This document shows positions 52,138-60,890 of a DNA stretch of 64,000 nt, one piece after another; positions within the stretch are counted from its first letter, which is position 1; the number at the start of each line of letters is the position of its first letter. A program made the position numbers and the translations under genes. Below the pieces are notes generated by a model. It saw only the letters and a program-made list of their open reading frames with translations. It did no database searches and was not told the DNA's origin. The DNA comes from Bacteroidales bacterium. Its GTDB lineage: Bacteria; Bacteroidota; Bacteroidia; Bacteroidales; UBA932. Where the stretch lies: positions 1 to 64,000 of the forward strand of contig JAQXOE010000011.1 in NCBI GenBank assembly GCA_029098505.1, given 5' to 3'.

Positions 52138-54939
52138 TTATTTATTTGAGTTGTTCATTCTCTTGATATATGCTGTCGGACGCTCGTTATAATATTTCTG
52201 GAAAGTTCTTGAGAAATATGAAGCAGATGTGAAGCCGCATCTGAAGGCCGTCTCATTGATGTTACAATGCTCGTTGGACATAAGTTCAATGGCCTTGTTC
52301 AGCCTTATGAGATTGATAAGATCCACTGGACTGTAGTCAGTAATTGAGCGCAGAACCCTGTAAAGCTTTGATTTTGAGTATGAGAAGTGGCTGGCGAGGT
52401 CCTCGAGACTGATGTCTTCATCTATATGTTGCTCTACATATTCGCGGAATTGGCAGAGGAAATTCATCGAGTCGTCGCTCAGATTTACTCGAGCCTCGGC
52501 AGGAAGGAAGCCCACCGTCATCTGCTCCATCATTCCCATATTCTTCTCAAGCAGGTTCTTAATTCTAACCTTGAGCGTATAGTCATTGAAAGGCTTCTGG
52601 ATGTAAGCATCTGCTCCGAACTCATATCCCTGGGCGCGCTGCTCGTCCGAAGAAGCAGCCGTCAGCAGGATGATAGGGATGTTTTTCGTGCTTGCATTGG
52701 CCTTTACATCCTTGCAGAGAGCGAAGCCGTTCTTGTTCGGCATAAAGACATCGCTGATGATTACGGCTGGACGGTATTTCAGTGCCTTTTCCGTTCCTTC
52801 CACTCCATCCTTGGCAATAATTACCTTATAGTCAGCGCTCAGGATGCTTTTCAGATAGTCTCGCATATCCTTATTGTCCTCAACGACAAGTATCAAGTTC
52901 TTGCCGGAAGCGGCCATATCCTCCACGATATCGTAATCCTTTTCAGGTGAATCGATGGTCGCTACCTTGAGTTTCGCGAAATCAGGAACGTATGACTCGT
53001 TGTCGAAATGTACGTCTGTCACCACTGAGTCGTCAATAGGAATGTCGACGTGGAAGGTCGTGCCGTCATCCTTGATGCTTGTTACTCCTATTTTGCCTCC
53101 GAAAGCATCGATGATTGAAGTGATAAGAGCCAGACCTATGCCAGTACCACGCTTTACGTCAATGGTATAGAAGCGTCTGAAAATATTCTCCCTTTCTTCT
53201 TCAGGGATGTATGAGCCGCTGTTGTAAACATCGAGGTGAAGATGCCTGATTGACTCCCCTCCCGGCAGTATGGACAACGAAACCTTTATCGTGCCACCGT
53301 CATTTACGTGGTTGAAAGCATTTGACATCAGATTGGTAAAGACCTTTTCAATCTTGATCGGGTCAAATGGAATGTTAAAATCATCAGCCGTTGCCGAGAA
53401 GATGAAGTTGATTTTCCGGGCTTTCATTGCCTCATTGAAAAGCGAGGCAATATCCTCAAGAAAGGACTTTATGTCTCCCAATGAGAAATTCAGCGATACC
53501 CGGCTCCTCTCATATGCACGGAAGTCAATCAATTCAACGATAAGTCTGGTAAGACGACTGGTATTCCTGCGTACAATATCCAAAAGATTGTGCACGTCAG
53601 CCGGGAGGTCTTTTCTCGCTACCAAATCATTAACCGGACCGCTGATTAGAGCCAATGGCGTCTTGAACTCGTGGGATACGTTTGTAAAGAAAACGAGCTT
53701 GGCCTGAGTTGACTCCTCAAGCTGCTGGGACAGAAGAAGAGTCTGCTTTTCCTGCTCTTCCAACTCGGCTATCTGGAGCTGAATCTGCTCATTCTGTTCC
53801 TTCAGCTTTTTGTTAAGTTTCCAGCGTTTGTGATTCATCGTGAGGAATACAAGTGCCAGCATAGCTGCAAGGACTGTGGAGAGCATAAGGTAGAGCACAT
53901 TCTGCTTCTGAATGCTTGCCTTGGTCGACATCAGGTCAATCTTGTCGCTCATTGCATCCAGCTTGGCCTGTTGCTCATCAATAGAATTGTGCTGAAGCAG
54001 CATCACACGCACATTGCCGATATCAACCGCTGCTGTGTTCAGGATGTTCTCGCGTATATATTGCTCTCCGTTGAGTATCTGGTGAGCAACCATTATCACC
54101 TTGTCGCCACCGGTAGGATAGATGAAAGATGCATTCAAGAGTCCATTGGCAATCATTTCTAGCCCACCCCGGGGACCGGCAAGGGCATCAATACCGATGA
54201 ACATCGGCATAGGACGGACGTGAGAGGTGGCGAACACTTCCCTGGCGCCGAGCGCCATTTCATCGTTCAATGCAAGTACCGCATCTATCCTCTTCATTTC
54301 GGGTTCCCTGATGAGGTTGGTCATCTCGCGTTTTGCATCAACGTATAGGAAGTTTGCTACAGGTTCCGCTACTATCTGATACTTATTTGAATCCTCGCTC
54401 GAAAGTACATCCATCAGTCCCTTGTATCTCTCATAGTCAGCAGTCGAACCTGCTGTACCCCTGAAAATGGCTATTTTTGAATTGGCCGGGAGCACCGAAT
54501 TTATGTACTGGCCCATCTGCGAGCCTATCTGGTAATTGTCAGCGCCCACATAGGCTGTGTATTTCTCGGAATTAATCTTTCTGTCGTAAAGGATGATTGG
54601 AATGCCGCTGTCGTATGCCTTCTCGATTACCGGGGTCAAGGCATCGGCCTCGTTTGGAGAAACTACCAGAAGATCCACTCCCTTTTTGATGAAATATTCA
54701 ATGTCTTCGATTTGCTTGGTGGAATTATCGTCAACAGAACGTATCTCTACATCAAGGTCCTCCAGAAAAGCAGCTTCACGCATCATCTCAAGGTTTGCAG
54801 TCTCCCTCCAATTGTCGGTGCTGCACTGTGAGACACCTATTGTGAACTTGCTCTGTTCCTTACTGCAGGAAGTCAGAGCAAGAGCGATACATATGGCTCC
54901 AATGGCTGTCAAAAATAGTGTTATTCTAAATTTTCTCAT
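52138..54939 (-). CDS. Hybrid two-component system regulator with sugar-binding sensor domain
   Basis: This is a 933-residue one-protein signalling system. ATG at 54939 is chosen over the earlier frame start, which lies inside the predicted promoter. Residues ~30-320 form a LacI/ribose-binding-protein-like periplasmic sensor (FTIGVSQCSTDNWR, GVDLLVVSPNEAD). A membrane segment, a coiled coil, HisKA with H423 in VSHEFKTPL and a HATPase with GTGIGLAL follow. A receiver with D730 in ISDVFMP and an AraC-type helix-turn-helix come last. This architecture matches B. thetaiotaomicron BT1754, which binds fructose and controls a fructan locus. The N-terminus ends ALTSC, a lipobox-like sequence. Confidence 0.92.
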   Translation of the reverse strand: MRKFRITLFLTAIGAICIALALTSCSKEQSKFTIGVSQCSTDNWRETANLEMMREAAFLEDLDVEIRSVDDNSTKQIEDIEYFIKKGVDLLVVSPNEADALTPVIEKAYDSGIPIILYDRKINSEKYTAYVGADNYQIGSQMGQYINSVLPANSKIAIFRGTAGSTADYERYKGLMDVLSSEDSNKYQIVAEPVANFLYVDAKREMTNLIREPEMKRIDAVLALNDEMALGAREVFATSHVRPMPMFIGIDALAGPRGGLEMIANGLLNASFIYPTGGDKVIMVAHQILNGEQYIRENILNTAAVDIGNVRVMLLQHNSIDEQQAKLDAMSDKIDLMSTKASIQKQNVLYLMLSTVLAAMLALVFLTMNHKRWKLNKKLKEQNEQIQLQIAELEEQEKQTLLLSQQLEESTQAKLVFFTNVSHEFKTPLALISGPVNDLVARKDLPADVHNLLDIVRRNTSRLTRLIVELIDFRAYERSRVSLNFSLGDIKSFLEDIASLFNEAMKARKINFIFSATADDFNIPFDPIKIEKVFTNLMSNAFNHVNDGGTIKVSLSILPGGESIRHLHLDVYNSGSYIPEEERENIFRRFYTIDVKRGTGIGLALITSIIDAFGGKIGVTSIKDDGTTFHVDIPIDDSVVTDVHFDNESYVPDFAKLKVATIDSPEKDYDIVEDMAASGKNLILVVEDNKDMRDYLKSILSADYKVIIAKDGVEGTEKALKYRPAVIISDVFMPNKNGFALCKDVKANASTKNIPIILLTAASSDEQRAQGYEFGADAYIQKPFNDYTLKVRIKNLLEKNMGMMEQMTVGFLPAEARVNLSDDSMNFLCQFREYVEQHIDEDISLEDLASHFSYSKSKLYRVLRSITDYSPVDLINLIRLNKAIELMSNEHCNINETAFRCGFTSASYFSRTFQKYYNERPTAYIKRMNNSNK

Positions 54940-54942
54940 ACT

Positions 54943-54973
54943 CAAAGATGTGAAGAAAGAAAAGAATGACAAA
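54943..54973 (-). promoter_or_regulatory. Promoter of the hybrid sensor gene
   Basis: TTTG at 54973-54970 and CATCTTTG at 54950-54943 (one mismatch to TAnnTTTG) are separated by 19 nt on the minus strand. Only three bases separate the -7 box from the ATG at 54939, so the transcript may have no leader. Confidence 0.5.
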
Positions 54974-55033
54974 ATCTGGCCTCACAATATGAAAAATTTG
55001 TGCAAAACATTGGGAAAATACTACAATTCTTAA

Positions 55034-55072
55034 AAGAGAACAACCGGCCCCAAAGGTATTGGTGACCGGTTG
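55034..55072 (-). terminator. Terminator after the MFS gene
   Basis: CAACCGG (55041-55047) pairs with CCGGTTG (55066-55072), with an inner CCAA/TTGG pair. On the minus strand it is followed by TTCTCTTTTAAG. It separates the transporter from the hybrid sensor gene. Confidence 0.65.
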
Positions 55073-55103
55073 AATGATGTTTTATCTATGTTTGAAAGAA
55101 TAA

Positions 55104-56264
55104 TTACTTCTGGTTCTTGAGGAATTTGGCTGCAAGGAAAATCAAGTATGCCACTCCGATACTGATGACGATAACAGAACCAATCTGGCTGCCGAGAAGG
55201 TCTGACAGCACACCCATAAGGATAGGGAAAATGGTACCGCCGATAAGACCCATAATCATAAGTCCTGACATCTCGTTGGCTTTATCTGGCCTTGAAAGCA
55301 GGGCTTGCGAGAAGACGGTCGGGAAGATATTGGAGTTTCCATATCCGACGAGGGCAATGGCGATGTAGATACCAATCTTGCTCTGGCAGACGAACAATCC
55401 AATCATCGAGAGAACCATCATGGCAACAGAGATGGCGAAGAATTTCTTAACGTCCCACTTCGCCAGAATGAATGATCCGGAGAAGCAACCAAGTGTTCTG
55501 AAGAGGAAATAAACGCTTGTGGCAATGGCAGCTTCGCTGAGAGGAAGTCCGAGACGCTCCATCAGGATCTTCGGTGCGGCAGTATTGACACCTACATCAA
55601 TTCCGACGTGGGCGATGATACCGCAGAAAAGCATCAGCACGGAAGGAACTCCCAGAAGCTTGATGACATCGACGAAGCCCGAAGTCTCCGCTGCCGGTAC
55701 GTCTTCCTCAACCTTGGTCAGCCAGAGGTAAGCCGTGGCAATGACACCTATTACAAGGAATATCAGGTAGAGTATGCGCCAGTTGCCGAATTTGACAGCC
55801 GCCCAGCTCGCGAGAATTGGGGCAATGAAGGATGCAATTGCCTTCACGAATTGGCCGAAAGTGAGCGAACTTGCAAGTTTGTCACCCTTTACTATACAGG
55901 AGATGAGTGGATTGAGCGAAACCTGCATAAGGGTATTGCCGATACCGAGGAGGCAGAATGAAACGAGCATCATCGGATAGTTGTAGCCCAAAAGCGGAAC
56001 AATGAGGGCAAGTACTGTTAACAGAAGGCTGACAAGAACGGTTTTCCTCTTGCCAATCTTATTCATAAGGAGGCTTGTCGGGACTGACAGGAAAAAGAAC
56101 CAGAGGAATACCATCGATGGCAGGAAATTCGCCATAGTATCACTCAGGCTGAAATCGGCCTTTACATAGTTGGTGGCCGTTCCGACCATATCAACAAAGC
56201 CCATCGCGAAAAACGCGAACATGATTGGCACAAGTTTGCCGACATTGTTAGTTTTTGTTTCCAT
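55104..56264 (-). CDS. MFS sugar transporter (fucose-permease-like)
   Basis: This 386-residue inner-membrane protein has about 12 membrane segments. The layout and segments such as GFVDMVGTATNYVKADFSLSD, NKIGKRKTVL and LGIGNTLMQVSLNPL resemble the FucP-like branch of the major facilitator superfamily common in Bacteroidota sugar loci. It probably carries the monosaccharide released in the periplasm, fructose being the obvious candidate from the GH32 gene and the sensor type. It has its own promoter and terminator and is the most upstream gene of the locus. Substrate assignment is inference. Confidence 0.82.
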   Translation of the reverse strand: METKTNNVGKLVPIMFAFFAMGFVDMVGTATNYVKADFSLSDTMANFLPSMVFLWFFFLSVPTSLLMNKIGKRKTVLVSLLLTVLALIVPLLGYNYPMMLVSFCLLGIGNTLMQVSLNPLISCIVKGDKLASSLTFGQFVKAIASFIAPILASWAAVKFGNWRILYLIFLVIGVIATAYLWLTKVEEDVPAAETSGFVDVIKLLGVPSVLMLFCGIIAHVGIDVGVNTAAPKILMERLGLPLSEAAIATSVYFLFRTLGCFSGSFILAKWDVKKFFAISVAMMVLSMIGLFVCQSKIGIYIAIALVGYGNSNIFPTVFSQALLSRPDKANEMSGLMIMGLIGGTIFPILMGVLSDLLGSQIGSVIVISIGVAYLIFLAAKFLKNQK

Positions 56265-56313
56265 GCTGTTGATTCGGGTATTAGCGTTATTTGTATAATT
56301 CGTTTATTAGAAG

Positions 56314-56321
56314 CAAAGATA
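56314..56321 (-). promoter_or_regulatory. -7 box TATCTTTG for the MFS gene
   Basis: This exact TAnnTTTG on the minus strand lies about 50 nt before the ATG at 56264. It is in the 266-bp gap between the divergent MFS and receptor genes, which is otherwise AT-rich and without a gene. Confidence 0.5.
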
Positions 56322-56497
56322 TGCAGTTATAGGGGCAAAGAGTAATACAAACCTTTCAACTATTGTCACAATAATTTCAAATGGGTGCATAAATTGTAAA
56401 AAAAGTACATCAGAACAAGTTTTTTCAAAATCTCAGGCATTAGTCGATGAAAAGTTCCGTTTCGTCGAAACGATGGAAAAGCTGGCGAAGACCAATT

Positions 56498-56505
56498 TAT
56501 CTTTG
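56498..56505 (+). promoter_or_regulatory. -7 box TATCTTTG for the TonB-receptor-like gene
   Basis: This exact TAnnTTTG lies 25 nt before the ATG at 56531 and rules out the longer frame start at 56447, which is upstream of it. Confidence 0.55.
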
Positions 56506-56530
56506 CATCGTAAAACTACGAAGAAATATT

Positions 56531-59044
56531 ATGAAAGCGAAGAAAATCTCAGCATTATTGACAATTATCAGTGCAATGCTTGTTTGCTCCTCCATCGATG
56601 CAACAGCAAAAAATGCAGACACACCGGGAAAAACTCTGACTATAGTAAAGGGAAGAATCAATGACACTCAAAGCGGGGAACCTGAAATCGGAGCAGTGGT
56701 ACAGTTCTTCAAGGCCGACAACCTTGAGAAACCTATTGCATACACCATTACCGATGAGAATGGCGATTTTGTCCACAATCTTGACGGGAATGGCGAATAT
56801 GTATTGCTCTTTACCAACGTGGGCCGCAAGGAAACCCGAAAAAGCTTCACTGTCGGAGGAGAGAATGAACTCGATCTCGGCATCATACTCATCGAGGATG
56901 ACATCGAAATGCTCGAGGCCGGAAAGGTGGTGGCTCTCAAGGACTTGATTAAGATGGATGTAGACCGCATCAGCTACAAGGTGGCCGACGACATTGACGC
57001 TAAATCAAGCACCCTTCTTGATATGCTCCGCAAGGTCCCTATGGTCACTGTGGATGCTCAGGACAAGATTTTGGTAAACGGCAGCTCCAGTTTCCAGGTT
57101 CTCGTTGACGGCAAGCCTAATGTGATGATGAGCAGCAATCCGGCACAGGTCTTCAAGGCCCTCCCGGCAAGCTTCGCCAAGGATATTCAGGTGATAACCA
57201 ACCCGGGCGTCAAATATGATGCAGAGGGAGTGGGTGGTGTATTGAACATCACCACCAACAAGGAATTAGGTGCAAGCTCGAAGGATCTTGACGGCTACAA
57301 TGCCAATATCTCTTTGGGTGCAGGCAATCTCTCCCGTCAGGCTTCGGGCTTCGTCACCCTCCAGAAGGGCAAGCTTTCAGCCAGCGGCCAGGTATCCGTT
57401 TCGGAATCCAACATCCCCGGATCAAGCACCGAGAGCGTGCGCGAACAGCTTGATGAGCTGGGCAATGTAGTCTCGACAAACAGGAGTGTCACTACTTCAG
57501 ACATCAAGGCTCCTATCAAACTGGCAAGCGCTACTGTCGGATATGAAATCAACGACAGGAACCTCGTGTCTGCAACGCTCGGATACAGCACCATCGCGAG
57601 CCACGCCACCAACAGCAGCGAGACCTCCATCAGCGCCCAGAATGCTATGCCTGTCAATTTCAATATGGACTCAAAGACCATTTGGGACATAAACAGCATC
57701 AACGGCGGCCTCGACTACCAGAGGACATCGAAAAAGAACCCCAACGAGTCCTTCGTCCTCTCCTATCTGTACTCATCCAGCCCATCAGACACCGACAGCG
57801 AGACCCTGTTCGGGGGTGAGCTTCCAGGTCTTGTCAACCGTTACACCGATGGTATGACCAATACAGTCCAGAATACCGTACAGGCAGATTATAGTACGGC
57901 TACAAAGTCAGGCCTCGGTATCAATGCCGGAGCGAAATATATCAACCGTCTCAATAAATCCGACCAGTCCCTCTTCTTCGACAAGAACGGAAATTGGGAG
58001 CAGGACATTGATGGCAGTATGATTTACAGGCACAATAACGACATCGTAGCCGCCTATGCTGAACTCGCATACAAGAAGGACAAGCTCGGTGCTAAAGGCG
58101 GAGTCAGGTATGAGCATACCTTCCAGAACGTCAACTACAAGCTCGGAAACGGCCAGGATTTCTCTCTGAACTATGGCAATCTCGTACCAGCGGCGAGCCT
58201 TCAGTACAACTTCACCCCGACCAGTAATGCAGGCCTCACCTATAATATGAGAATCAGCCGCCCGGGTATCACCTACCTCAACCCTTACGTTGACGTCAAG
58301 GACCCGACAGTCAAGTCCTATGGTAATTCAAAGCTCGAGACAGAGAGAGCGCACAACATAGGCCTTACATATAACTACTTCAGCCAGAATGTAATTCTTA
58401 ATGCCAATGCCCATTTCAATTACACCGGCAATGCCATCCAGCAGTACAGCTTCTTTGACAATGACGGAGTGCTCAATACCACCTACGGCAATGTCGCCAG
58501 GAACAGCTCCAGCGGAGTTTCGGGTATGGCTATCTTCAATCGAGGAGTGACCAGAGTAATACTCAATGCGGGCGTGAATTACAATGATATGAAGAGTGAA
58601 AAGCTCGGACTGCACAACAGCGGATGGTCGGCAAACGGCCTCGCAAGTGTCCAGACTACCCTCCCTCTCGATCTTAGACTCTCCGGCAATATGATCTGGA
58701 CCTCAAGGACCAAGAGCCTTGACGGATGGACTTCAGGATTGACAATGGGAACTCTTGGCCTGAGCAGAAATTTTCTGGATGACAAGCTGTCAATAGGCGC
58801 GACCGGTATAATGCCTCTCAATTTCAAGCGCTGTATGGAGATGGAATCTCACACTCAGGGCGCAGACTACAGACAGTACTCTATTGGAAAGATTCCTCTT
58901 GCAGGCTTCACCATCTCAGCGTCCTGGAACTTCGGAAGCAACAAGAACGCCAATGTCAAGAAGACGCGCAAGACCATCAGCAATGATGACCTCAAGGACA
59001 GAAGCAATGAAACCCAGGGAACAGCTGCTCTGAAGAACTTGTAG
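56531..59044 (+). CDS. TonB-receptor-like outer-membrane barrel protein
   Basis: This 837-residue protein starts at ATG 56531 (MKAKKISALLTIIS), downstream of the promoter box. A signal peptide (~25 residues) is followed by a carboxypeptidase-regulatory-like domain (~40-125), a plug-like domain (~130-245, VPMVTVDAQDKILVNG, IQVITNPGVKYDAEG, GGVLNITTNK) and a C-terminal barrel of the outer-membrane barrel-3 type. It lacks a SusD partner and an STN domain. A LytS/LytTR pair starts 21 bp downstream; such pairs often adjoin this receptor type in Bacteroidota. The ligand is unknown; peptide, metal or small-molecule uptake, or a non-transport envelope role, are all open. Confidence 0.88.
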   Translation: MKAKKISALLTIISAMLVCSSIDATAKNADTPGKTLTIVKGRINDTQSGEPEIGAVVQFFKADNLEKPIAYTITDENGDFVHNLDGNGEYVLLFTNVGRKETRKSFTVGGENELDLGIILIEDDIEMLEAGKVVALKDLIKMDVDRISYKVADDIDAKSSTLLDMLRKVPMVTVDAQDKILVNGSSSFQVLVDGKPNVMMSSNPAQVFKALPASFAKDIQVITNPGVKYDAEGVGGVLNITTNKELGASSKDLDGYNANISLGAGNLSRQASGFVTLQKGKLSASGQVSVSESNIPGSSTESVREQLDELGNVVSTNRSVTTSDIKAPIKLASATVGYEINDRNLVSATLGYSTIASHATNSSETSISAQNAMPVNFNMDSKTIWDINSINGGLDYQRTSKKNPNESFVLSYLYSSSPSDTDSETLFGGELPGLVNRYTDGMTNTVQNTVQADYSTATKSGLGINAGAKYINRLNKSDQSLFFDKNGNWEQDIDGSMIYRHNNDIVAAYAELAYKKDKLGAKGGVRYEHTFQNVNYKLGNGQDFSLNYGNLVPAASLQYNFTPTSNAGLTYNMRISRPGITYLNPYVDVKDPTVKSYGNSKLETERAHNIGLTYNYFSQNVILNANAHFNYTGNAIQQYSFFDNDGVLNTTYGNVARNSSSGVSGMAIFNRGVTRVILNAGVNYNDMKSEKLGLHNSGWSANGLASVQTTLPLDLRLSGNMIWTSRTKSLDGWTSGLTMGTLGLSRNFLDDKLSIGATGIMPLNFKRCMEMESHTQGADYRQYSIGKIPLAGFTISASWNFGSNKNANVKKTRKTISNDDLKDRSNETQGTAALKNL

Positions 59045-59053
59045 AAAAAAGCG

Positions 59054-59061
59054 TATATTTG
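59054..59061 (+). promoter_or_regulatory. -7 box TATATTTG before the sensor kinase gene
   Basis: This exact TAnnTTTG ends 4 nt before the ATG at 59066 and lies only 9 bp after the receptor stop. If used, it gives a leaderless transcript. Confidence 0.4.
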
Positions 59062-59065
59062 CTTT

Positions 59066-60103
59066 ATGAAGAAGATAGAGAAAATTACGGTCAATACTTT
59101 TTTCACCCAGATATTCTTCTGGGTGATTCTTAGTCTTGTATTCCCTTTGCTGTCCACTATGACATCCAATACCTTCAGCTTCAAGGCTATTCTGAATTCT
59201 ATTCGTTCCTTGCTGCCTTGGATGTTCATTTATTTCTTCAACTATATAGTACTTGTCCCCTTTTTTCTGAAGCCCGGCAAAAAATGGGTTTTCTATCTCG
59301 GCAATGCCGCATTTGTATTGTTCAATGTAGTCCGCATCTGCATTGCGAGCAGGGACCTTACCCTCCCGATGGAGCTTCCAATCAGCATCAACTACGTAAT
59401 AGTTCTGGCTATAGCCGGCACAACTATCTTCCAGGTTATTCTGGTGATGCTTGCTGTAGGCTCCCGATATATAGAACAGTACTACCTTTTGAAGGAAAAG
59501 ACGGTGATGCAGCAGAAAGAAGCTGCCGAAGCTGAACTTGTATGGCTTAAAAGCCAATTGAATCCTCACTTTCTGTTCAATACCCTGAACAATATCTCTT
59601 CCCTTACCCAAATTGATCCCGACAAGGCACAGGAAAGCCTGAACCAGTTCAGTGACCTTCTGCGCTATGCGCTGTATGAGAGTGATGCCGAACTCGTTCC
59701 TATCGACAAGGAGGCAGCATTTATGGATAATTATATAGACCTGATGTCTCTTAGATGCAATGAAAAGACCAAGGTTAGCAAAAGTTTTGAACTTCCGGCC
59801 AAGGATGTAAAAATCGCACCGCTTATCTTCATCTCATTGATAGAGAATGCTTTCAAACACGGAGTCAATGCCAGACAGGAATCATTCGTGAAAGTATCGA
59901 TGAGATGCTCGGGACACGATTTGCTCTTCATCTGCGAGAACTCTTTCTTCGAAAAGAGCGGCAAGGACAGGATAGGTTCAGGAATTGGCTTGAACAATAT
60001 GAAGAAAAGGCTTGAACTCATTTATCCAAAGAACTATGAGTATAAGGTCTCCAATGAGAATGGTATTTACTGTGCAATGATAATAATCAAGGGAATATGC
60101 TGA
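59066..60103 (+). CDS. LytS/YehU-type sensor histidine kinase
   Basis: This 345-residue membrane kinase has four membrane segments in the first ~140 residues and a short coiled linker. The His_kinase domain (PF06580 type) follows with the phosphorylated H168 in LNPHFLFNTLNNIS, and a HATPase domain has the N-box SLIENAFKHGV and GSGIGLNN. No extracellular sensor domain is present, so it probably senses through the membrane segments. It overlaps the response regulator gene by 7 bp and signals to it. Confidence 0.93.
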   Translation: MKKIEKITVNTFFTQIFFWVILSLVFPLLSTMTSNTFSFKAILNSIRSLLPWMFIYFFNYIVLVPFFLKPGKKWVFYLGNAAFVLFNVVRICIASRDLTLPMELPISINYVIVLAIAGTTIFQVILVMLAVGSRYIEQYYLLKEKTVMQQKEAAEAELVWLKSQLNPHFLFNTLNNISSLTQIDPDKAQESLNQFSDLLRYALYESDAELVPIDKEAAFMDNYIDLMSLRCNEKTKVSKSFELPAKDVKIAPLIFISLIENAFKHGVNARQESFVKVSMRCSGHDLLFICENSFFEKSGKDRIGSGIGLNNMKKRLELIYPKNYEYKVSNENGIYCAMIIIKGIC

Positions 60104-60816
60104 GATGTGTAATTGTGGATGACGAGCCTCTTGCAGTCAAGATGCTTGAAAGCTATGTAATGAAGACCGACTTCCTAAAGCTTGTCGGCTCCTGGAATGA
60201 CCCTCTTGAAGCTTTGAAATTCATTCAGGATAATAAGCCTGAACTTGCATTCTTTGACATACAGATGCCGGATTTGGACGGGCTTGAACTGGCTGGAATG
60301 ATACCTTCTGAAACAAGAGTAGTGTTCGCTACTGCCTTCAAAGAGTATGCTTTCGACAGTTATGGCGTCGATGCCCTGGATTTTCTTCTAAAACCTATAC
60401 GCTATCAGAAATTTCTCGAAGCTGCAGTAAAGGCCCGCGATTGGTTTGAAATGAAACGTGCTGCGAATAAGAATGTAACTTCTGATGACGGCATTTTCAT
60501 AAGGACTGAAAGGGAGTATGTTAAGTTAAATCTGGACGACATACTTTACATAGAGGGTATGAAAGATTATATAATGATTCACGTCGCTTTCCAGAAGCAG
60601 GCCTATGTAACACACTTGACAATGAAGGCTGCAGAGGAACTTTTGCCTCCGCAGTCCTTTATGAGGGTTCACCGTTCTTATATTGTCAATCTCTCAAAGA
60701 TTGATTCCATTACCTCCGACGGTGATATTTGTATCGGTGATGCCTTCATCCGCGTCTCAGACGCATATTCCGACGCCTTCAATTCCTTCCTCTCCAAAAG
60801 ACTGCTCTCGAAATAA
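60097..60816 (+). CDS. LytTR-family response regulator
   Basis: This 239-residue regulator has a receiver with the acidic pair near VDDEP and phospho-acceptor D54 in FFDIQMP. A LytTR DNA-binding domain follows (~140-239, with IRTEREYVKLNLDDILYIEG, then MRVHRSYIVNLSKI). It is translated with the kinase (overlapping ATGCTGA). LytTR proteins bind direct repeats near promoters; none can be assigned here. The adjacent receptor gene is a plausible target. Confidence 0.94.
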   Translation: MLRCVIVDDEPLAVKMLESYVMKTDFLKLVGSWNDPLEALKFIQDNKPELAFFDIQMPDLDGLELAGMIPSETRVVFATAFKEYAFDSYGVDALDFLLKPIRYQKFLEAAVKARDWFEMKRAANKNVTSDDGIFIRTEREYVKLNLDDILYIEGMKDYIMIHVAFQKQAYVTHLTMKAAEELLPPQSFMRVHRSYIVNLSKIDSITSDGDICIGDAFIRVSDAYSDAFNSFLSKRLLSK

Positions 60817-60851
60817 TAAGGTAGTGACAACTGGAGTTACTCTATGTTTTA

Positions 60852-60890
60852 AAAAGAAACCGACCCTTCGGGGCCGGCCTCTTTTATTTC
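60852..60890. terminator. Bidirectional terminator
   Basis: CCGACCC (60860-60866), loop TTCG, GGGCCGG (60871-60877), one mismatch; followed by CTTTTATTT on the plus strand and by a T-rich run on the minus strand. It lies between the convergent response regulator and SPFH genes. Confidence 0.75.

Noticed and set aside
56447..56530. Longer start for the TonB-receptor-like gene
   Set aside because: The extension lies across the promoter box at 56498-56505 and would destroy the signal peptide.
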